A model generated the notes under the pieces. It was not told the origin of the DNA, did no database searches, and worked only from the letters and a program-made list of their open reading frames with translations. The translations under genes and the position numbers were made by a program. A stretch of 49,202 bases of DNA from Flavobacteriaceae bacterium UBA6268 (GTDB lineage: Bacteria; Bacteroidota; Bacteroidia; Flavobacteriales; Flavobacteriaceae), in NCBI GenBank assembly GCA_002440705.1, contig DJVA01000004.1, positions 1-49,202 of the forward strand. The letters run 5' to 3'. Of the stretch, positions 25,757 through 35,215 are shown in pieces (position 1 is the stretch's first letter; each line of letters begins with the position of its first letter).

Positions 25757-26724
25757 CCAACTTGTGTAGACATATGAAACAAAGCATCTCCTTGATACAC
25801 AATGGGGGCTTCGTTAACATTGAACACATAGCCCTTGTTATTGGCTTTGATCCAATAATGTACCTTTCCGTAGGGATCGGTGATATGTCCCAAGATCTCG
25901 CCACGATTCACCAAAGCACCTACTTTTACATTGGCTTTAAACATACCCGAAGCGTGGGCACGGATCCATTTGCTGTTGGCAATGATTACCGAAGGCTTGG
26001 ACGGTACACTTACCTTAAATTTACTCTGCAACATTCCTAGGTGGTTGAGGATGCGCTTGGAGCCGTTTACCCCCGTATTGCTTACCACCGAATCGATGGA
26101 ATTGGATTTACCCCCTTCAAATAACAGCATGGGTGTTCCACGTTTGCGGCAGGCATTCCGAAAGGATTTTTTGAGGTTTTTGGAATGCAAAATAAATGGG
26201 GCATTGAAGATGGTAGCCAGTTCCGTAAGAGCATCGTCTCCTTTTTCAATACGGATGTGTGGTGCATTGAAACGACTGGAGCCTCCCGTATGAAAGTCGA
26301 GGCAGTAGTCGGCAAGCGGAACAATTTCATTCATGAGTTTATAGGCAACCTGGGCTGCGAGCGCCCCTTTTTTACTCCCGGGAAAGGAGCGGTTTAAATC
26401 ACGTCCATCCGGAAAATCACGCAACTTTTGTAAAAACCCAAAAATGTTGATGATGGGAATGCAGATGGTCGTACCTATTTTTGGTTTGTTAATGCCCTTG
26501 GAAACCAACTGCCGCACAATTTCCACACCATTTACTTCATCACCATGAATGCCTGCCGTAAATAATACCGTCGGACCTTCATGAAGGGAACGCTCGATGA
26601 TAATAGGCACGTCTATGGGGGTATTGGTATGTAATTTCACGAAACTGAAATTAAGTTCCCGGGACTCCCCTGGAAGGATTTCTTCTTTAAAAAGAAGTAA
26701 TGGTTTTCCTTTTTTCTTGGCCAT
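25753..26724 (-). CDS. Succinylglutamate desuccinylase/aspartoacylase-family zinc enzyme
   Basis: 323 aa M14-like metallohydrolase. Zinc ligands visible in HGDEVNGVE (H and E) and in DFHTGGSSRFN (H); R in DGRDLNRSFPGS binds substrate carboxylate in the family. The C-terminal 80 residues form a lipoyl-like beta domain (HASGMFKANVKVGALVNRGEILGHITDPYG), common in this clade. It starts on a TAATG overlap with the rimK-like stop. The tight pairing with an ATP-grasp amino-acid ligase suggests that one adds and the other removes or matures an amino-acid modification; the true substrate is not known. Confidence 0.88.
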   Translation of the reverse strand: MAKKKGKPLLLFKEEILPGESRELNFSFVKLHTNTPIDVPIIIERSLHEGPTVLFTAGIHGDEVNGVEIVRQLVSKGINKPKIGTTICIPIINIFGFLQKLRDFPDGRDLNRSFPGSKKGALAAQVAYKLMNEIVPLADYCLDFHTGGSSRFNAPHIRIEKGDDALTELATIFNAPFILHSKNLKKSFRNACRKRGTPMLLFEGGKSNSIDSVVSNTGVNGSKRILNHLGMLQSKFKVSVPSKPSVIIANSKWIRAHASGMFKANVKVGALVNRGEILGHITDPYGKVHYWIKANNKGYVFNVNEAPIVYQGDALFHMSTQVG

Positions 26725-27596
26725 TAAGGTTTGTTTCGTTCGATATACGTAATGATTTTTTCTGAAATGTCAATGCCTGTGGTGGTTTCAATGCCTTCCA
26801 GCCCTGGCGTGGAATTGATTTCCAGAACCAAGGGTCCGGCATGACTCTGCAGGATGTCTACCCCACACACACCCAATCGCAATGCACGGGCAGCTTTGAG
26901 TGCAACGCTTTCTTCGGTAGCGGTTAATTGCACTATTTCGGAAGAGCCTCCTCGATGCAGGTTCGACCGGAAATCGCCTTCCTTGCTTTGGCGTTTCATG
27001 GCGGCCACAACGGTTCCATCTACAATGATGGCCCGCAGGTCGCTTCCTTTGGATTCGGCAATGTATTCCTGAACGATGAACCGAACTTTGGCAGTATTCA
27101 GGGTTTCAATAGTCGATAAGGCGGTGTTGGCCGTTTCAGCCAATATGACGCCTTGGCCGTGGGTTCCCTGAAGGATTTTAATGATGAGTGGCGCCTTTCC
27201 AAAAAGCGATAGCAGTACTTCAGCGTCATACGTATTGCCTAAATAGGTTTTAGGAACCGGAATGCCCTGTTGCGCCAAAATTTGATTGCACGTCCATTTG
27301 TTCCGGGATTGAAGAATGGCCTCAGCACCCACCACACAAAATACCCCCATGCACTCCAAATGACGTACCAGGGAGGACCCAAAATAGGTGTTAGAGGCTC
27401 CAATCCTCGGGATTACCGCATGCAAATCGTCTATCAACTCATCGCAATAGAACAATACAGGGCGGTTGTTTTCTATAGCCACCGTGCACAGGTCAGGGTT
27501 GAGGACCTCCATGGTATGGTTGCGGGCCATTCCGGCCTTCAAAAGGCTTTGGGTTGAGTACAGGTGTTCTCCGCGGGAAAGTACGGCGATATTCAT
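26724..27596 (-). CDS. rimK: RimK-family ATP-grasp ligase
   Basis: 290 aa. ATP-grasp amino-acid ligase that in family members adds glutamate to protein S6 or to small molecules. Features: PRIGASNTYFGSSLVRHLE, the ATP-grasp loop KILQGTHGQGVILAE, VQEYIAESKGSDLRAIIVDG, and metal-binding LEINSTPGLEGIE near the C-terminus. First gene of the operon with the aspartoacylase-like enzyme and the folate cyclo-ligase. Divergent from uvrC with a 129-bp gap. The family is certain; the substrate is not. Confidence 0.92.
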   Translation of the reverse strand: MNIAVLSRGEHLYSTQSLLKAGMARNHTMEVLNPDLCTVAIENNRPVLFYCDELIDDLHAVIPRIGASNTYFGSSLVRHLECMGVFCVVGAEAILQSRNKWTCNQILAQQGIPVPKTYLGNTYDAEVLLSLFGKAPLIIKILQGTHGQGVILAETANTALSTIETLNTAKVRFIVQEYIAESKGSDLRAIIVDGTVVAAMKRQSKEGDFRSNLHRGGSSEIVQLTATEESVALKAARALRLGVCGVDILQSHAGPLVLEINSTPGLEGIETTTGIDISEKIITYIERNKP

Positions 27597-27725
27597 ATAC
27601 CAATGATTACTTTATGCAATTTAATGAAAAAACTTCCATTCAGGGGGTATTGGGGCTAAAGGGCTAAACAAAATTTTCAAGGCGACGTTTCTTTACAGAA
27701 AGTTTGCATCCCGTATCTTTGAGCT

Positions 27726-29522
27726 ATGGAAGAAGCCTCCGTAAAATTGCAGATTTCTACTTTGCCCCATGCGCCTGGAGTGTATCAGTATTACGACAAG
27801 GAAAGGAAGTTGCTTTATGTGGGCAAGGCCAAGGATTTGAAAAAGAGGGTCACTTCCTATTTCACCAAGCAGCACGACAATGCCCGCACGCGATTGCTGG
27901 TCAAAAAAATCCGTACGGTTAAACACATTGTGGTGGCTACGGAAACCGATGCGCTGTTGTTGGAAAACAACCTCATCAAAAAGTACCAACCTCGTTACAA
28001 CGTGATGTTGAAGGACGACAAGTCCTACCCTTGGCTTTGCATCAAAAACGAACGCTTTCCAAGGGTTTTTTCCACCAGGAAATTGATTAAGGACGGCAGT
28101 GAATATTACGGGCCCTATACCAACATGAAGACCGTACATACCTTACTGGACCTTATCAAAGGATTGTATCCGTTGCGCACCTGTAATTATGACCTTTCAG
28201 AGGAAAAAATTCAAGCGGGAAAGTACAAGGTGTGCTTGGAATACCATTTGGGCAACTGTTTGGGACCTTGTGAGGATAAATTTTCTGAAGAAGCCTATCA
28301 GGAAAACATCGAAGCCATCCGCAACATCATTAAAGGGAATTTTAAGGAATCGCTTAACCAGTTCAAAAAACAAATGAAGCACTATTCAGAGAAGCTTCAG
28401 TTTGAGGATGCACAAAGGGTGAAGGAAAAGATTGACATCTTGGAAAATTACCAGGCAAAGTCTACGGTGGTAAACCCCAAGATCAACAACGTGGATGTGT
28501 TTTCTATTGTATCGGACGAAAGCTATGCCTACATCAATTTTTTGCAACTTTCCTTTGGAAGTATCATCCGGTCGCATACCCTGGAAATCAAGAAGAAACT
28601 CGAAGAAACCGATGTTGAATTGTTGGAACTTTCTGTGGTGGAATTGCGGCAGCGATTTCATTCTCAATCCAAGGAAATCCTGGTTCCGTTTGAGATTCAA
28701 GCCGAAGAAGGGATTTCCGTGCACGTACCCAAAGCGGGCGATAAACGGAAAATTTTGGAATTGTCAGAGCGCAATGCCAAGTATTACCGCATGGAACGTT
28801 TCAAACAGGCCAAGATTGTTGACCCAGATAGGCATGAAAATCGCATCATGGCCCAAATGAAAAAGGACCTGCGCCTTAGTGAAGAACCCCGCCACATTGA
28901 ATGTTTTGACAACAGCAACATTCAAGGCTCTAATCCCGTAGCTGCCTGCGTGGTGTTTAAAAATGGAAAACCCAGCAAGAAAGACTATCGAAAATTCAAC
29001 ATCAAAACGGTAGAAGGCCCCAACGATTTTGCTTCCATGGAGGAAGTAGTTCATCGACGATACAAACGATTGCTGGAAGAGGAGCAACCATTGCCACAAC
29101 TCATCATCATTGATGGGGGAAAAGGACAATTATCTTCAGCGCTCAAAAGTTTGGAACAATTGGATTTGAGGGGAAAAATTGCCATTGTTGGTATTGCTAA
29201 GCGCTTGGAGGAGTTGTTTTATCCTGATGATCCGATCCCGCTGTACCTCGACAAAAAGTCGGAGACACTTAAAGTAATCCAACAATTACGCAACGAGGCA
29301 CACCGGTTTGGGATTAGTTTCCATCGCAATCAACGCAGCAAAAATGCATTGAACACGGCTTTGGAGACCATTCCTGGAATTGGTGAAAAAACCGTGGAAG
29401 AATTGTTGAAGCATTTTAAGAGTACCAAGCGCATTGGAAAAGCTTCTTTTGACGAATTGGAGGCCGTAGTTGGAGCCAGTAGGGCCAAAAAAATAATAAC
29501 CCATTTTCAAAGTATCCGTTGA
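27726..29522 (+). CDS. uvrC: Excinuclease ABC subunit C
   Basis: 598 aa, normal length. Makes both incisions in nucleotide excision repair together with UvrAB. GIY-YIG nuclease domain (about 14-95, PGVYQYYDKERKLLYVGKAK), UVR motif (about 205-240, FKKQMKHYSEKLQFEDAQRV), RNase H-like C-terminal nuclease (about 380-540, FDNSNIQGSNPVAACVVF, DGGKGQL), and helix-hairpin-helix (about 550-598, LETIPGIGEKTVEELL). A TATCTTTG box at 27714-27721 lies only 4 bp before the ATG, so the transcript may be leaderless, or another promoter is used. Its stop overlaps the TTG start of the next gene. Confidence 0.97.
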   Translation: MEEASVKLQISTLPHAPGVYQYYDKERKLLYVGKAKDLKKRVTSYFTKQHDNARTRLLVKKIRTVKHIVVATETDALLLENNLIKKYQPRYNVMLKDDKSYPWLCIKNERFPRVFSTRKLIKDGSEYYGPYTNMKTVHTLLDLIKGLYPLRTCNYDLSEEKIQAGKYKVCLEYHLGNCLGPCEDKFSEEAYQENIEAIRNIIKGNFKESLNQFKKQMKHYSEKLQFEDAQRVKEKIDILENYQAKSTVVNPKINNVDVFSIVSDESYAYINFLQLSFGSIIRSHTLEIKKKLEETDVELLELSVVELRQRFHSQSKEILVPFEIQAEEGISVHVPKAGDKRKILELSERNAKYYRMERFKQAKIVDPDRHENRIMAQMKKDLRLSEEPRHIECFDNSNIQGSNPVAACVVFKNGKPSKKDYRKFNIKTVEGPNDFASMEEVVHRRYKRLLEEEQPLPQLIIIDGGKGQLSSALKSLEQLDLRGKIAIVGIAKRLEELFYPDDPIPLYLDKKSETLKVIQQLRNEAHRFGISFHRNQRSKNALNTALETIPGIGEKTVEELLKHFKSTKRIGKASFDELEAVVGASRAKKIITHFQSIR

Positions 29523-31765
29523 AATACCTTTTTGCAACCATAACATTTTTCTTTTTTGTAGGACTTAAGGCCCAAGAAGCTACAGTGCAACAAAAAGACC
29601 TTAAAGTAGGAGTGGTATTGAGTGGCGGGGGAGCCAAGGGGTTGGCCCATATTGGCGCCTTAAAAGAGATTGAAAAAGCCGGTATTCGTGTTGACTATAT
29701 TGGGGGAACCAGCATGGGAGCTATCATTGGGGCGCTCTATGCCTCGGGCTATAGCGCTACCCAGTTAGACTCCATTTTCAACACCCTAGATTTCGAGACT
29801 TTGATTCGGGACGACGTGCCTCGAAGCGCGAAAACATTTTATGAAAAGGATGATGCTGAAAAATATGCCCTTACCTTTCCGTTTGATGATTTTCAGCTCC
29901 GTTTTCCTTCGGGGATCTCCAAAGGACAAAATGTGTACAACCTACTTTCCCGATTGCTTTTCCATGTTCGGGATGTGGAGAATTTTGATGAATTGCCCAT
30001 TCCTTTCGTATGCATTGCTACGGACGTTGAAAAAGGAAAGCAAGTGGTGTTTCGTAATGGGTACCTTCCAAAGGCCATCACTGCCAGCGGAGCCATTCCT
30101 TCGCTCTTCAGTCCCATTGTAATTGACGATGTGATTTACGTTGACGGAGGGGTTTTGAACAATTATCCAGTGGATGAAGTAAAGGCCATGGGAGCCGACG
30201 TCATCATTGGCGTGGACGTTCAAGATACATTAAGAGGACGCGACAAGTTGCGGTCGGCGGTCGATGTATTGGTGCAAGTTAATAACTACCGAACCATTGA
30301 AGGAATGATTGAAAAAAGGAAGAAGACCGATGTGTACATCAATCCAAAAATTGATGATTTCTCGGTAGTTTCATTTGGTGAAGGGCGAAAAATCATTGCA
30401 GCAGGGGAAAAAGCGGCAAAATCCCTTTCGGATACACTGCAGCGCATTGCAAGCCTGCAAAAAGAAACCCCTAAAAAAAGAAGGTCTTTTTCCAACAGTA
30501 CCTCCATCTTTATTGAAGATGTGGTTATAATAGGCAATCAAAAGTACACCCGATCCTACATTCTTGGAAAGCTAAAACTAAGAACACCCTCGGAGGTTTC
30601 TTATACCGATTTCAGTGAGGGCGTTAATAACCTTTCGGCTACAGGAAATTTTGCAGGGATCGATTATCATTTTCAAGAACTTCCTGGAACGGACCATAAA
30701 TACAAATTGGTACTGCAGGTCCTAGAAAGTGGTTCGCGCACTTCCTTACGTGTAGCGGCTCATTATGATCAGCTGTTCCATTCCGCAGGGTTGGCCAACA
30801 TCACCCGCAAACGGCTGTTTACCAATAATGATGTGGCATCACTCGATCTCATAGTGGGGGACAACCTGCGTTACAATTTTGATTATTACATCGACAAAGG
30901 GTACTATTGGAGTATTGGACTTTCTTCCAGTTACAGTTTTTTCGATAAGAATGTAGCCATCGATTTTTTAAGGGATGAACCCCAACTCCCCGAAGACCTG
31001 CCCGTAAATCGAATTTCACTGAATTATACCGACCTTTCCAATGAGGTCTTTGTGCAAACGGTGTTTCAACGGGTATTTTCCCTGGAATTGGGAGCAGAGC
31101 ACAAATGGCTGAAATACCTTTCGGAAACCATTGGCAACAACCAAGACAATGTGCCTAGGACTGTTTTTGAAAACACCCATTACGGGAGCGCATTTGGACG
31201 ATTGAAATACGACAGTTTTGATGATAGTTACTTCCCAAGCGAGGGGTTCCTTTTTTCAGGAGACTTTCATTGGTACCTCCTCGCCAATGGGGATGTAACG
31301 GATTTTGATCCGTATTCCATTGCCAAAGCCAAAGCAGCCTACGCCCATTCTCTTGGGTCACGATTTGCGGGGCTATTTTCCGTTGAAGGGGGCGTAAAGT
31401 TTGGAAACCCCGAAGCGCACTCCCTCGATTTTTTTATAGGGGGGTATGGTTTCAAACCACTCAACAACATTATCCCCATGATTGGATACGAACCCTTGGA
31501 ACTGCGCGGGGATACCTATCTTAAATCAGACTTTCAAATTGACTTTGAGTTTGCCAAAAAAAACCACCTGATCCTTGCTGGATCCATTGCCAATGTGGGC
31601 AATAATCTTTTTGGCAATGGAGGTTGGATTGACGGCGTTCATCATTCGGGAATGTCCCTGGGCTACGGATTGGAAACCTTTTTTGGTCCTATGGAGTTGA
31701 AATATGCCTATTCTCCAGACCTGCGCGAAGATGCTTGGTATGTGAGTGCGGGCTTCCGTTTTTGA
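29519..31765 (+). CDS. Patatin-like phospholipase with POTRA and outer-membrane barrel
   Basis: 748 aa. Start is TTG at 29519, overlapping the uvrC stop by 4 bp; it gives a clean signal peptide (to KAQ, residue 19) and no ATG fits. Patatin domain (about 28-225) with oxyanion GGGAKG, nucleophile S65 in GTSMG and D209 in VDGG, so the Ser-Asp dyad is complete. A POTRA-like domain (about 325-400) and a C-terminal Omp85/BamA-type beta-barrel (about 400-748, ending in SAGFRF) follow. This is the patatin-POTRA-barrel layout of type Vd-like secreted lipases, here common in Bacteroidota as RssA-family outer-membrane proteins. Expected to expose or anchor a phospholipase at the outer membrane. Confidence 0.93.
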   Translation: MKYLFATITFFFFVGLKAQEATVQQKDLKVGVVLSGGGAKGLAHIGALKEIEKAGIRVDYIGGTSMGAIIGALYASGYSATQLDSIFNTLDFETLIRDDVPRSAKTFYEKDDAEKYALTFPFDDFQLRFPSGISKGQNVYNLLSRLLFHVRDVENFDELPIPFVCIATDVEKGKQVVFRNGYLPKAITASGAIPSLFSPIVIDDVIYVDGGVLNNYPVDEVKAMGADVIIGVDVQDTLRGRDKLRSAVDVLVQVNNYRTIEGMIEKRKKTDVYINPKIDDFSVVSFGEGRKIIAAGEKAAKSLSDTLQRIASLQKETPKKRRSFSNSTSIFIEDVVIIGNQKYTRSYILGKLKLRTPSEVSYTDFSEGVNNLSATGNFAGIDYHFQELPGTDHKYKLVLQVLESGSRTSLRVAAHYDQLFHSAGLANITRKRLFTNNDVASLDLIVGDNLRYNFDYYIDKGYYWSIGLSSSYSFFDKNVAIDFLRDEPQLPEDLPVNRISLNYTDLSNEVFVQTVFQRVFSLELGAEHKWLKYLSETIGNNQDNVPRTVFENTHYGSAFGRLKYDSFDDSYFPSEGFLFSGDFHWYLLANGDVTDFDPYSIAKAKAAYAHSLGSRFAGLFSVEGGVKFGNPEAHSLDFFIGGYGFKPLNNIIPMIGYEPLELRGDTYLKSDFQIDFEFAKKNHLILAGSIANVGNNLFGNGGWIDGVHHSGMSLGYGLETFFGPMELKYAYSPDLREDAWYVSAGFRF

Positions 31766-31960
31766 TACAAACGCATCATTTTGAAGGGAATTTTTCCGAT
31801 ATTTGTAACATGGCAAACAAAACATGGAAATATTTACTGTGCCTTCTTAAATTTCTGATAAAAAGAAATCCCGAATGAAGGGAATGGTGAAAAACCCGTA
31901 CCTTAGTAGAGGATTAACTTTCAATATTTTATCACAGAAAACCCAAAGTAAATACGTAAA

Positions 31961-33118
31961 ATGCCATTATACCACAAACTGGGAAAAATTCCTCCCAAAA
32001 GACACACACAATTCAGAAAACCAGACGGAACCCTATATCCGGAACAGCTTTTTGGAACCATTGGTTTTGATGGGATGTACAGCAACATCTATCACGAAAA
32101 CCGTCCTACCCAAGTCAAGGAAATAAAAAGGCAATACAGTATTGCACCAAAAGTTGTGAAGGCCAACAACATGCAATCCTACCGTTTTAAAGGGTTTCAG
32201 GTGCCACCTGAAGCCGATTACCTCAAGAGCCGAAAAACGGTTTTGACCAACAGCGATTGCAATATTATTTTGGCTGCACCGCAGCAATCCCTTCGGGATT
32301 ATTTTTACAAAAACACCGATGCGGACGAATTGATTTTTATCCACAAGGGAAGTGGAAAGCTGCGAACTTTCTTGGGGAATATCGATTTTAAGTATGGGGA
32401 TTACCTGCTGATTCCGAGGGGCATCATCTATCAAATCGATTTTGACACTACGGACAATCGATTGTTTATCGTAGAATCCTATCAGCCCATTTATACCCCA
32501 AAAAGATACCGCAATTGGTTTGGCCAGTTGCTGGAACATTCACCTTTCTGTGAACGCGACATCCGAAAACCCGAAGAGCTTGAAACCTACAACGAGAAGG
32601 GCGACTTTTTGATGAAAATAAAAAAGCAGGATGAGCTCATTGAAATGGTGTATGCCACCCACCCTTTTGATGTAGTGGGGTACGATGGGTATAATTTTCC
32701 ATATGCCTTTTCTATTCACGATTTTGAACCCCTAACAGGGCGCATCCACCAACCGCCGCCTGTGCACCAAACCTTTGAGACCAGTGCTTTTGTGGTGTGC
32801 AGCTTTGTGCCGCGTTTGTACGATTATCATCCCGAGGCCATTCCTGCGCCCTACAACCATAGCAATATAGATAGCGACGAAGTACTTTATTACGTTGATG
32901 GGGATTTCATGAGCCGAAACGATATCGAGGCAGGGCACATATCCCTGCATCCCGCAGGCATTCCCCACGGACCCCATCCTGGCGCTACCGAAAGGAGCAT
33001 TGGCAAGAAGGAAACCCTGGAATTGGCAGTGATGGTGGATACGTTTAAGCCCTTACAGGTAACGGAAGAGGCCATGAAAATTGCCGATGACCACTATTAC
33101 CAATCTTGGTTAGAGTAA
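31961..33118 (+). CDS. hmgA: Homogentisate 1,2-dioxygenase
   Basis: 385 aa. Opens the ring of homogentisate to maleylacetoacetate in tyrosine/phenylalanine breakdown. Cupin-fold enzyme with the family C-terminal iron region: APYNHSNIDSDEVLYY and SLHPAGIPHGPHPGATE carry the His-Glu-His ligands. The length is shorter than the 430-440 aa of human and pseudomonad forms, as in other Bacteroidota. Followed after 53 bp by hppD, which makes its substrate. Confidence 0.95.
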   Translation: MPLYHKLGKIPPKRHTQFRKPDGTLYPEQLFGTIGFDGMYSNIYHENRPTQVKEIKRQYSIAPKVVKANNMQSYRFKGFQVPPEADYLKSRKTVLTNSDCNIILAAPQQSLRDYFYKNTDADELIFIHKGSGKLRTFLGNIDFKYGDYLLIPRGIIYQIDFDTTDNRLFIVESYQPIYTPKRYRNWFGQLLEHSPFCERDIRKPEELETYNEKGDFLMKIKKQDELIEMVYATHPFDVVGYDGYNFPYAFSIHDFEPLTGRIHQPPPVHQTFETSAFVVCSFVPRLYDYHPEAIPAPYNHSNIDSDEVLYYVDGDFMSRNDIEAGHISLHPAGIPHGPHPGATERSIGKKETLELAVMVDTFKPLQVTEEAMKIADDHYYQSWLE

Positions 33119-33171
33119 AAAAAACCTAAAACACTTAGACAGTTTTTGTATAGCAATTTAAATTGAATGTT

Positions 33172-34332
33172 ATGAGCAAAGAGGTAACTTCCGTAAACTA
33201 CGGACTGGAAAAAATATTTGAAGGAGCAGAAGACTTCCTGCCCCTTTTGGGAACAGATTATGTAGAATTTTATGTGGGCAACGCTAAACAATCGGCTCAC
33301 TTTTACAAAACTGCCTTCGGTTTTCAATCGTTGGCATACAAAGGCTTGGAAACCGGCTCCAAAGATGAGGTAAGCTACGTGTTAATCCAAGACAAAATAC
33401 GGATTGTACTTACTTCCCCTTTGAACAGTAAATCCCCAATCAATAACCACCTTGCCAAACATGGGGATGGGGTAAAAGTAATTGCCCTTTGGGTAGAGGA
33501 TGCTCGAAGTGCCTTCGAAGAAACCACCCGAAGGGGGGCAAAACCTTTTATGGAACCTACGGTTGAAAAGGATGCCCAGGGCGAAGTAGTGCGCTCGGGG
33601 ATTTATACGTACGGGGAGACCGTCCATATCTTTGTGGAACGTAAGAATTACCAGGGAATCTTTTTGCCTGGATACCGCAAATGGGAATCGGAATACAATC
33701 CATCTTCCATTGGCTTAAAGTACATTGATCACATGGTGGGCAATGTGGGTTGGGGCCAAATGAACACATGGGTAAAATGGTACGAAGAAGTTATGGGATT
33801 TGTGAACTTCCTGTCTTTTGATGACAAACAGATCCATACGGAGTATTCTGCTTTGATGAGCAAGGTAATGAGCAATGGGAACGGAAGGATTAAATTCCCC
33901 ATCAACGAACCGGCCGAAGGAATCAAAAAATCGCAAATAGAGGAGTACCTCGATTTTTATGAAAGTGCAGGGGTGCAGCATCTTGCCGTGGCGACCGATG
34001 ATATCATTCGCACCGTGGCCGAGTTAAGGGCTAGGGGTGTAGAGTTTTTGCCGCCACCGCCCCAAGCCTATTACGACGACATCCCCAGTCGTTTGGGAAC
34101 TCATATGGAAATGATGAAGGAAGACTTAAAGGAACTTCAGGAATTGTCGATTTTGGTAGATGCCGATGAAGAAGGATACTTGCTCCAGATATTTACCAAA
34201 CCCCTTCAGGATAGACCTACGTTGTTTTTTGAAATCATCCAACGTATGGGCGCAAAGGGATTTGGTGCGGGAAATTTTAAAGCACTTTTCGAATCGATAG
34301 AGCGTGAACAGGCTGCCCGTGGAACACTATAA
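33172..34332 (+). CDS. hppD: 4-hydroxyphenylpyruvate dioxygenase
   Basis: 386 aa. Converts 4-hydroxyphenylpyruvate to homogentisate with Fe(II) and O2. I use ATG at 33172 (MSKEVTSVNYG); an in-frame TTG at 33163 adds only three residues. Two VOC domains; the C-terminal one holds the iron ligands: His in YIDHMVGNV, His in GVQHLAVATDD and Glu in PTLFFEIIQR. Ends with the usual GFGAGNFKALFESIEREQ. Co-transcribed with hmgA. Genes for the later steps (maleylacetoacetate isomerase, fumarylacetoacetase) are not in the window. Confidence 0.96.
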   Translation: MSKEVTSVNYGLEKIFEGAEDFLPLLGTDYVEFYVGNAKQSAHFYKTAFGFQSLAYKGLETGSKDEVSYVLIQDKIRIVLTSPLNSKSPINNHLAKHGDGVKVIALWVEDARSAFEETTRRGAKPFMEPTVEKDAQGEVVRSGIYTYGETVHIFVERKNYQGIFLPGYRKWESEYNPSSIGLKYIDHMVGNVGWGQMNTWVKWYEEVMGFVNFLSFDDKQIHTEYSALMSKVMSNGNGRIKFPINEPAEGIKKSQIEEYLDFYESAGVQHLAVATDDIIRTVAELRARGVEFLPPPPQAYYDDIPSRLGTHMEMMKEDLKELQELSILVDADEEGYLLQIFTKPLQDRPTLFFEIIQRMGAKGFGAGNFKALFESIEREQAARGTL

Positions 34333-34350
34333 CCATCGTAACAATCACAA

Positions 34351-34378
34351 AACTCCGTCGTCTTACCGGCGGGGTTTT
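34351..34378 (+). terminator. Terminator of the hmgA-hppD operon
   Basis: 10-bp stem AACTCCGTCG / CGGCGGGGTT (two G-T pairs), 6-base loop, followed by TTTTC, 19 bp past the hppD stop. Confidence 0.8.
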
Positions 34379-34433
34379 CAATTTTGGAACAGTAGTTGTA
34401 AACCCCTTTGAAAAGACCCCAAAAATTTACAAC

Positions 34434-35204
34434 ATGAGGCACCTATTTTTCTTTGCAGCGCTTTTATCGGCCCTTGGTTCCATGGCACAAGAAAAGGCTT
34501 TTGGAGATGGCGAATGGTTTAAGTTCAGGGTGCATTATGGTTTTGTGACGGCAGGCTATGCCACATTGCAAGTAGATGATGCGGTTTTGAATGGAAAGGA
34601 GGTCTATCACATTAAAGGTGAAGGAAAAACCATGGGGGTTTCTAGATTGTTTTTCAAGGTGGAAGACGACTACCAATCGTACATAGATAAGGACAAGGAC
34701 ATCCCTTACCGATTTATCCGGAAAATAGATGAAGGGGGCTACACCAAGGATATTCAGATTGATTTTGACTGGAGAACCCGCATGGCCGTGGTGCACAACA
34801 AAGAAAAGAACACCAAGGATTTTGTTTCCTTTTCCCAGGAAGCCCAGGACATGGTTTCGGCATTTTATTACCTAAGAAACCACATCGATGTTTCCAATTT
34901 GAAAGAAGGCGATTCTGTAGACATGGATATGTTTTTTGACAAACAGAGTTTTCGGTTCCGATTGAAGTTTTTGGGAAGGGAGGTCCTTCGCACCAAATTT
35001 GGAAAAATTGCATCCCTTAAATTTAGGCCCTATGTGGAAGCGGGAAGGGTTTTTAAGGAAAAGGAAAGTTTGACTGTTTGGGTAACCGATGACGACAATA
35101 AGATTCCGTTACTCATCAAAGCCGACCTTGCAGTGGGTTCCCTAAAGGCAACCCTACAGGAATTCAAGGGCCTGCAGCACTCTTTTAAAATTATCGTAGA
35201 CTAA
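34434..35204 (+). CDS. Exported DUF3108 protein
   Basis: 256 aa. Signal peptide to MAQ (about residue 19). The rest matches the DUF3108 pattern: GEWFKFRVHYGFVTAGYATLQV, YHIKGEGKTMG, and RPYVEAGRVFKEKESLTVWVTDDDNKIPLLI near the C-terminus. The family is periplasmic and beta-rich with no established function. First gene of an operon with kynA (11-bp gap) and the M23 peptidase (6-bp gap). No good promoter box was recognised in the 56 bp after the hppD terminator. Confidence 0.88.
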   Translation: MRHLFFFAALLSALGSMAQEKAFGDGEWFKFRVHYGFVTAGYATLQVDDAVLNGKEVYHIKGEGKTMGVSRLFFKVEDDYQSYIDKDKDIPYRFIRKIDEGGYTKDIQIDFDWRTRMAVVHNKEKNTKDFVSFSQEAQDMVSAFYYLRNHIDVSNLKEGDSVDMDMFFDKQSFRFRLKFLGREVLRTKFGKIASLKFRPYVEAGRVFKEKESLTVWVTDDDNKIPLLIKADLAVGSLKATLQEFKGLQHSFKIIVD

Positions 35205-35215
35205 CCAATCATCCT

